Assembly (NCBI RefSeq): GCF_932526225.1
Contig: NC_064046.1
Coordinates: 15,451,408-15,515,407 of the forward strand
Reading direction: 5' to 3'
Source: Nematostella vectensis
Taxonomy: Eukaryota; Cnidaria; Anthozoa; Actiniaria; Edwardsiidae
DNA length: 64,000 nt
The translations under genes were made by a program, and so were the position numbers. Below, piece after piece: positions 62,401 through 64,000 of the stretch; the stretch's first letter is position 1; each line of letters opens with the position of its first letter. Under the pieces are notes generated by a model. That model made no database searches, was not told the origin of the DNA, and saw only the letters and a program-made list of their open reading frames with translations.

Positions 62401-64000
62401 ATAAAATATGTACAGGATCCTGAACAAAGCATGAGCACATCAAAGATGCTGAGAGTACATAAAAATGTCCCTATACCTTCTTTTTATGTCATGACACACC
62501 AAGAACAGTATAATTAGGTATCGATATTTAAAAAAAAAATAAAGAACAAAAAATAGGCTATCAGCGGGAATCGAACCCGGGTCGCTGCGTTAGTAGTCAA
62601 GTGCCCGCAACGAAAGACTAACGTGGCATTGCTGAAGGGAATTGTAATGAAAATTACTTTTAATACTATTGGTATCGTAAACTATCCCAAGCAAAGTCAC
62701 CATCGGACTGGAGGTTACATTCGGGAAAAGCTTCAGGGCTACATTCGGGAATTTGTTTTACGAGTGTAACCTCCAAAGGGTTACAATCGATAATTTTTTT
62801 TCCGAATGTAAATTCCAAAAAGTAACATTAGGAAAAATAAAACAGTATACTCGGAAAAAAAGGTATATCAATCTATCGAGCGCTATGCTCTATCTTAGAA
62901 TCTACTTAATCAATTTATCCTAGGAATCTAGTTAGTTCTTGTGTGCATAAAATATGTACAGGATCCTGAACAAAGCATGAGCACATCAAAGATGCTGAGA
63001 GTACATAAAAATGTCCCTATACCTTCTTTTTATGTCATGACACACCAAGAACAGTATAATTAAGTGTCGATATTTAAAAAAAAAAATTAAGAAAAAAAAT
63101 AGGCTATCAGCGGGAATCGAACCCGGGTCGCTGCGTTAGTAGTCAAGTGCCCGCAACGAAAGACTACAAGGCATTGCTGAAGGGAATTGTAATGAAAATT
63201 ACTTTTAATACTATTGGTATCGTAAACTATCCCAAGCAAAGTCACCATCGGACTGGAGGTTACATTCGGGAAAAGCTTCAGGGCTACATTCGGGAATTTG
63301 TTTTACGAGTGTAACCTCAAAAAGGTTACAATCGATAATTTTTTTCCGAATGTAAATTCCAAAAAGTAACATTAGGAAAAATAAAACAGTATACTCGGAA
63401 AAAAGGTATATCAATCTATCGAGCGCTGTGCTCTATGTTAGAATCTACTTAATCAAGTTATCCAAGGAATCTAGTTAGTTCTTGTGTGCATAAAATATGT
63501 ACATGATCCTGAACAAAGCATGAGCACATCAAAGATGCTGAGAGTACATAAAAATGTCCCTATACCTTCTTTTTATGTCATGACACACCAAGAACAGTAT
63601 AATCAAGTATCGATATTTAAAAAAAAAATAAAGAAAAAAAATAGGCTATCAGCGGGAATCGAACCCAGGTCGCTGCGTTAGTAGTCAAGTGCCTGCAACG
63701 AAAGACTAACGTGGCATTGCTGAAGGGAATTGTAATGAAAATTACTTTTAATACTATTGGTATCGTAAACTATCCCAAGAAAAGTCACCATCGGACTGGA
63801 GGTTACATTAGGGAAAAGCTTTAGGGTTACATTCGGGAATTTGTTTTACGAGTGTAACCTCCAAAAGGTTACAATCGATAAATTTTTCCTGAATGTAAAT
63901 TCCAAAAAGTAACATTAGGAAAAATAAAACAGTATACTCGGAAAAAAAGGTATATCAATCTATCGAGCGCTATGCTCTATGTTAGAATCTACTTAATCAA
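59421..64000 (+). repeat. Right-end monomers 109-117, array continues past the window
   Basis: Starts with the TGATTAAGGG/TTGGGGAATTT copy and a TCAAACCC box (59823). Next come a GGGTAGCTG copy (60371, like 51084 at an offset of 9,287), the trimer shared with 52.7-54.2 kb (60919-62011), two copies with TATCTTAG (boxes 62011 and 62557, with GGGCTACATTCGG after the second) and an ACTACAAGG copy (63103). The last box at 63645 is of the CCCAGGTCG type with a private GCCTGC. The window ends 355 bp after that anchor, inside the monomer. No gene is present. Confidence 0.8.

Larger units (their letters stand above)
231..63715 (-). pseudogene. Coordinate list of all 117 tRNA-derived boxes
   Basis: Each box runs on the minus strand from about anchor+70 to anchor-1. 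Anchors (G of GCTATC): 232, 778, 1325, 1871, 2409, 2957, 3504, 4049, 4597, 5144, 5690, 6235, 6786, 7333, 7883, 8431, 8977, 9523, 10070, 10613, 11164, 11711, 12258, 12804, 13349, 13897, 14440, 14991, 15538, 16087, 16632, 17180, 17728, 18272, 18820, 19364, 19915, 20464, 21009, 21557, 22105, 22649, 23198, 23741, 24292, 24838, 25387, 25933, 26481, 27026, 27570, 28118, 28661, 29212, 29757, 30304, 30855, 31402, 31951, 32499, 33043, 33587, 34135, 34680, 35229, 35774, 36322, 36870, 37418, 37966, 38511, 39059, 39607, 40155, 40699, 41244, 41791, 42341, 42889, 43434, 43978, 44525, 45074, 45623, 46172, 46719, 47265, 47809, 48352, 48898, 49447, 49993, 50539, 51084, 51629, 52175, 52720, 53267, 53813, 54360, 54906, 55456, 56004, 56549, 57096, 57641, 58185, 58730, 59274, 59823, 60371, 60919, 61465, 62011, 62557, 63103, 63645. 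They were located by eye, so an error of a base or two in single entries is possible. Confidence 0.85.
1..64000. repeat. Satellite array, about 117 tandem copies of a ~547 bp monomer
   Basis: The same ordered set of motifs recurs without a break from the first base to the last, all head to tail. I located 117 copies by the GCTATC at the end of the tRNA-like box; the first is at 232 and the last at 63645, so the mean spacing is 546.7 bp (range 538-551). Most length differences come from the A-rich tract, one compact 8-9 bp rearrangement and 1-3 bp indels. Both window ends fall inside a monomer. No non-repeat stretch, transposon or gene interrupts it. AT-rich composition, homogeneity and higher-order structure are typical of eukaryotic satellite DNA; the chromosomal location and species are not determinable here. 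Nearly every copy has one HindIII site and one BamHI site. Confidence 0.98.

Noticed and set aside
428-63681. Recurrent 60-63 residue plus-strand reading frames with NLQKVTI/KFQKVTLG motifs, as possible small proteins
   Set aside because: They open at TTG, not ATG, span the T-run and A-run of the repeat, and are shifted or lost when those runs change length. The two similar halves reflect the DNA sub-repeat module. There is no sign of codon-level constraint.
1-64000. CRISPR array
   Set aside because: The repeat unit is about 547 bp with no short conserved repeat separated by unique spacers; all parts of the unit are repeated.
1-64000. Tandem 5S rRNA, spliced-leader or snRNA gene cluster
   Set aside because: Tandem units of this size fit such clusters, but I could not recognise a 5S core, a splice donor plus Sm site of an SL RNA, or snRNA signature motifs in the monomer.
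1-64000. Replication origin (ARS-like TTTTATGT matches)
   Set aside because: Matches are partial, and such AT-rich words are expected by chance in this composition.
1-64000. Terminal repeats or target-site duplications of a transposon
   Set aside because: No sequence is bounded by such ends; every junction examined continues the satellite register.

Overview
The whole 64,000-base window is one uninterrupted satellite-DNA array: about 117 head-to-tail copies of an AT-rich monomer of roughly 547 bp (116 intervals between the first and last anchor average 546.7 bp; individual copies run 538-551 bp). It begins and ends inside a monomer, so neither array edge is present. I found no protein-coding gene, functional RNA gene, transposon insertion or unique spacer. 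The recurrent 60-103 residue reading frames open at TTG or other non-ATG codons, are reset by poly-A/poly-T length changes, and are by-products of the repeat. A long homogeneous array with higher-order structure and an internal RNA polymerase III-type promoter motif points to a eukaryotic heterochromatic region (centromeric, pericentromeric, subtelomeric or sex-chromosome). I cannot name the taxon from the sequence.

Each monomer reads, on the + strand: (i) a tRNA-derived box of about 72 bp on the minus strand, with a good B box, a tRNA-like T arm and D stem, but a decayed acceptor and anticodon stem; (ii) an AT-rich linker of about 80 bp; (iii) a compound module of four related 14-16 bp motifs (two direct, then two inverted) containing a perfect 8-bp-stem hairpin and a HindIII site; (iv) a T-run, a spacer and an A-run; (v) short palindromes including CAGGATCCTG (BamHI), GTCATGAC and TATCGATA; (vi) an A-rich tract of variable length. 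On the minus strand this last tract is a T-run directly after the tRNA-like box, where a Pol III terminator would lie.

Sequence variants shared between distant copies reveal nested higher-order repeats (HORs). From left to right: irregular copies (1-2.65 kb); a trimer duplicated at 1,641 bp (2.66-6.0 kb); irregular copies (6.0-7.95 kb); a 7-mer of 3,827 bp present twice (7.95-15.6 kb); a 9-mer of about 4.92 kb in about four variable units (14.4-32.65 kb); irregular copies (32.65-34.95 kb); a 5-mer of 2,737 bp present twice (34.95-40.4 kb); a 5/6-mer family (42-50 kb); a trimer pair at 1,636 bp (49.9-52.5 kb); a triplicated dimer of about 1.09 kb (56.0-59.4 kb); and a trimer at 60.9-62.4 kb copied from, or to, 52.7-54.2 kb at a distance of 8.2 kb. 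Many variants are CpG to TpG/CpA changes, compatible with past cytosine methylation. One copy carries a patch best explained by short-tract gene conversion.

The most interesting property is that every monomer carries a tRNA-derived, potentially TFIIIC-binding element, giving 117 in register and in one orientation. Whether any are transcribed or bound cannot be decided from sequence alone.
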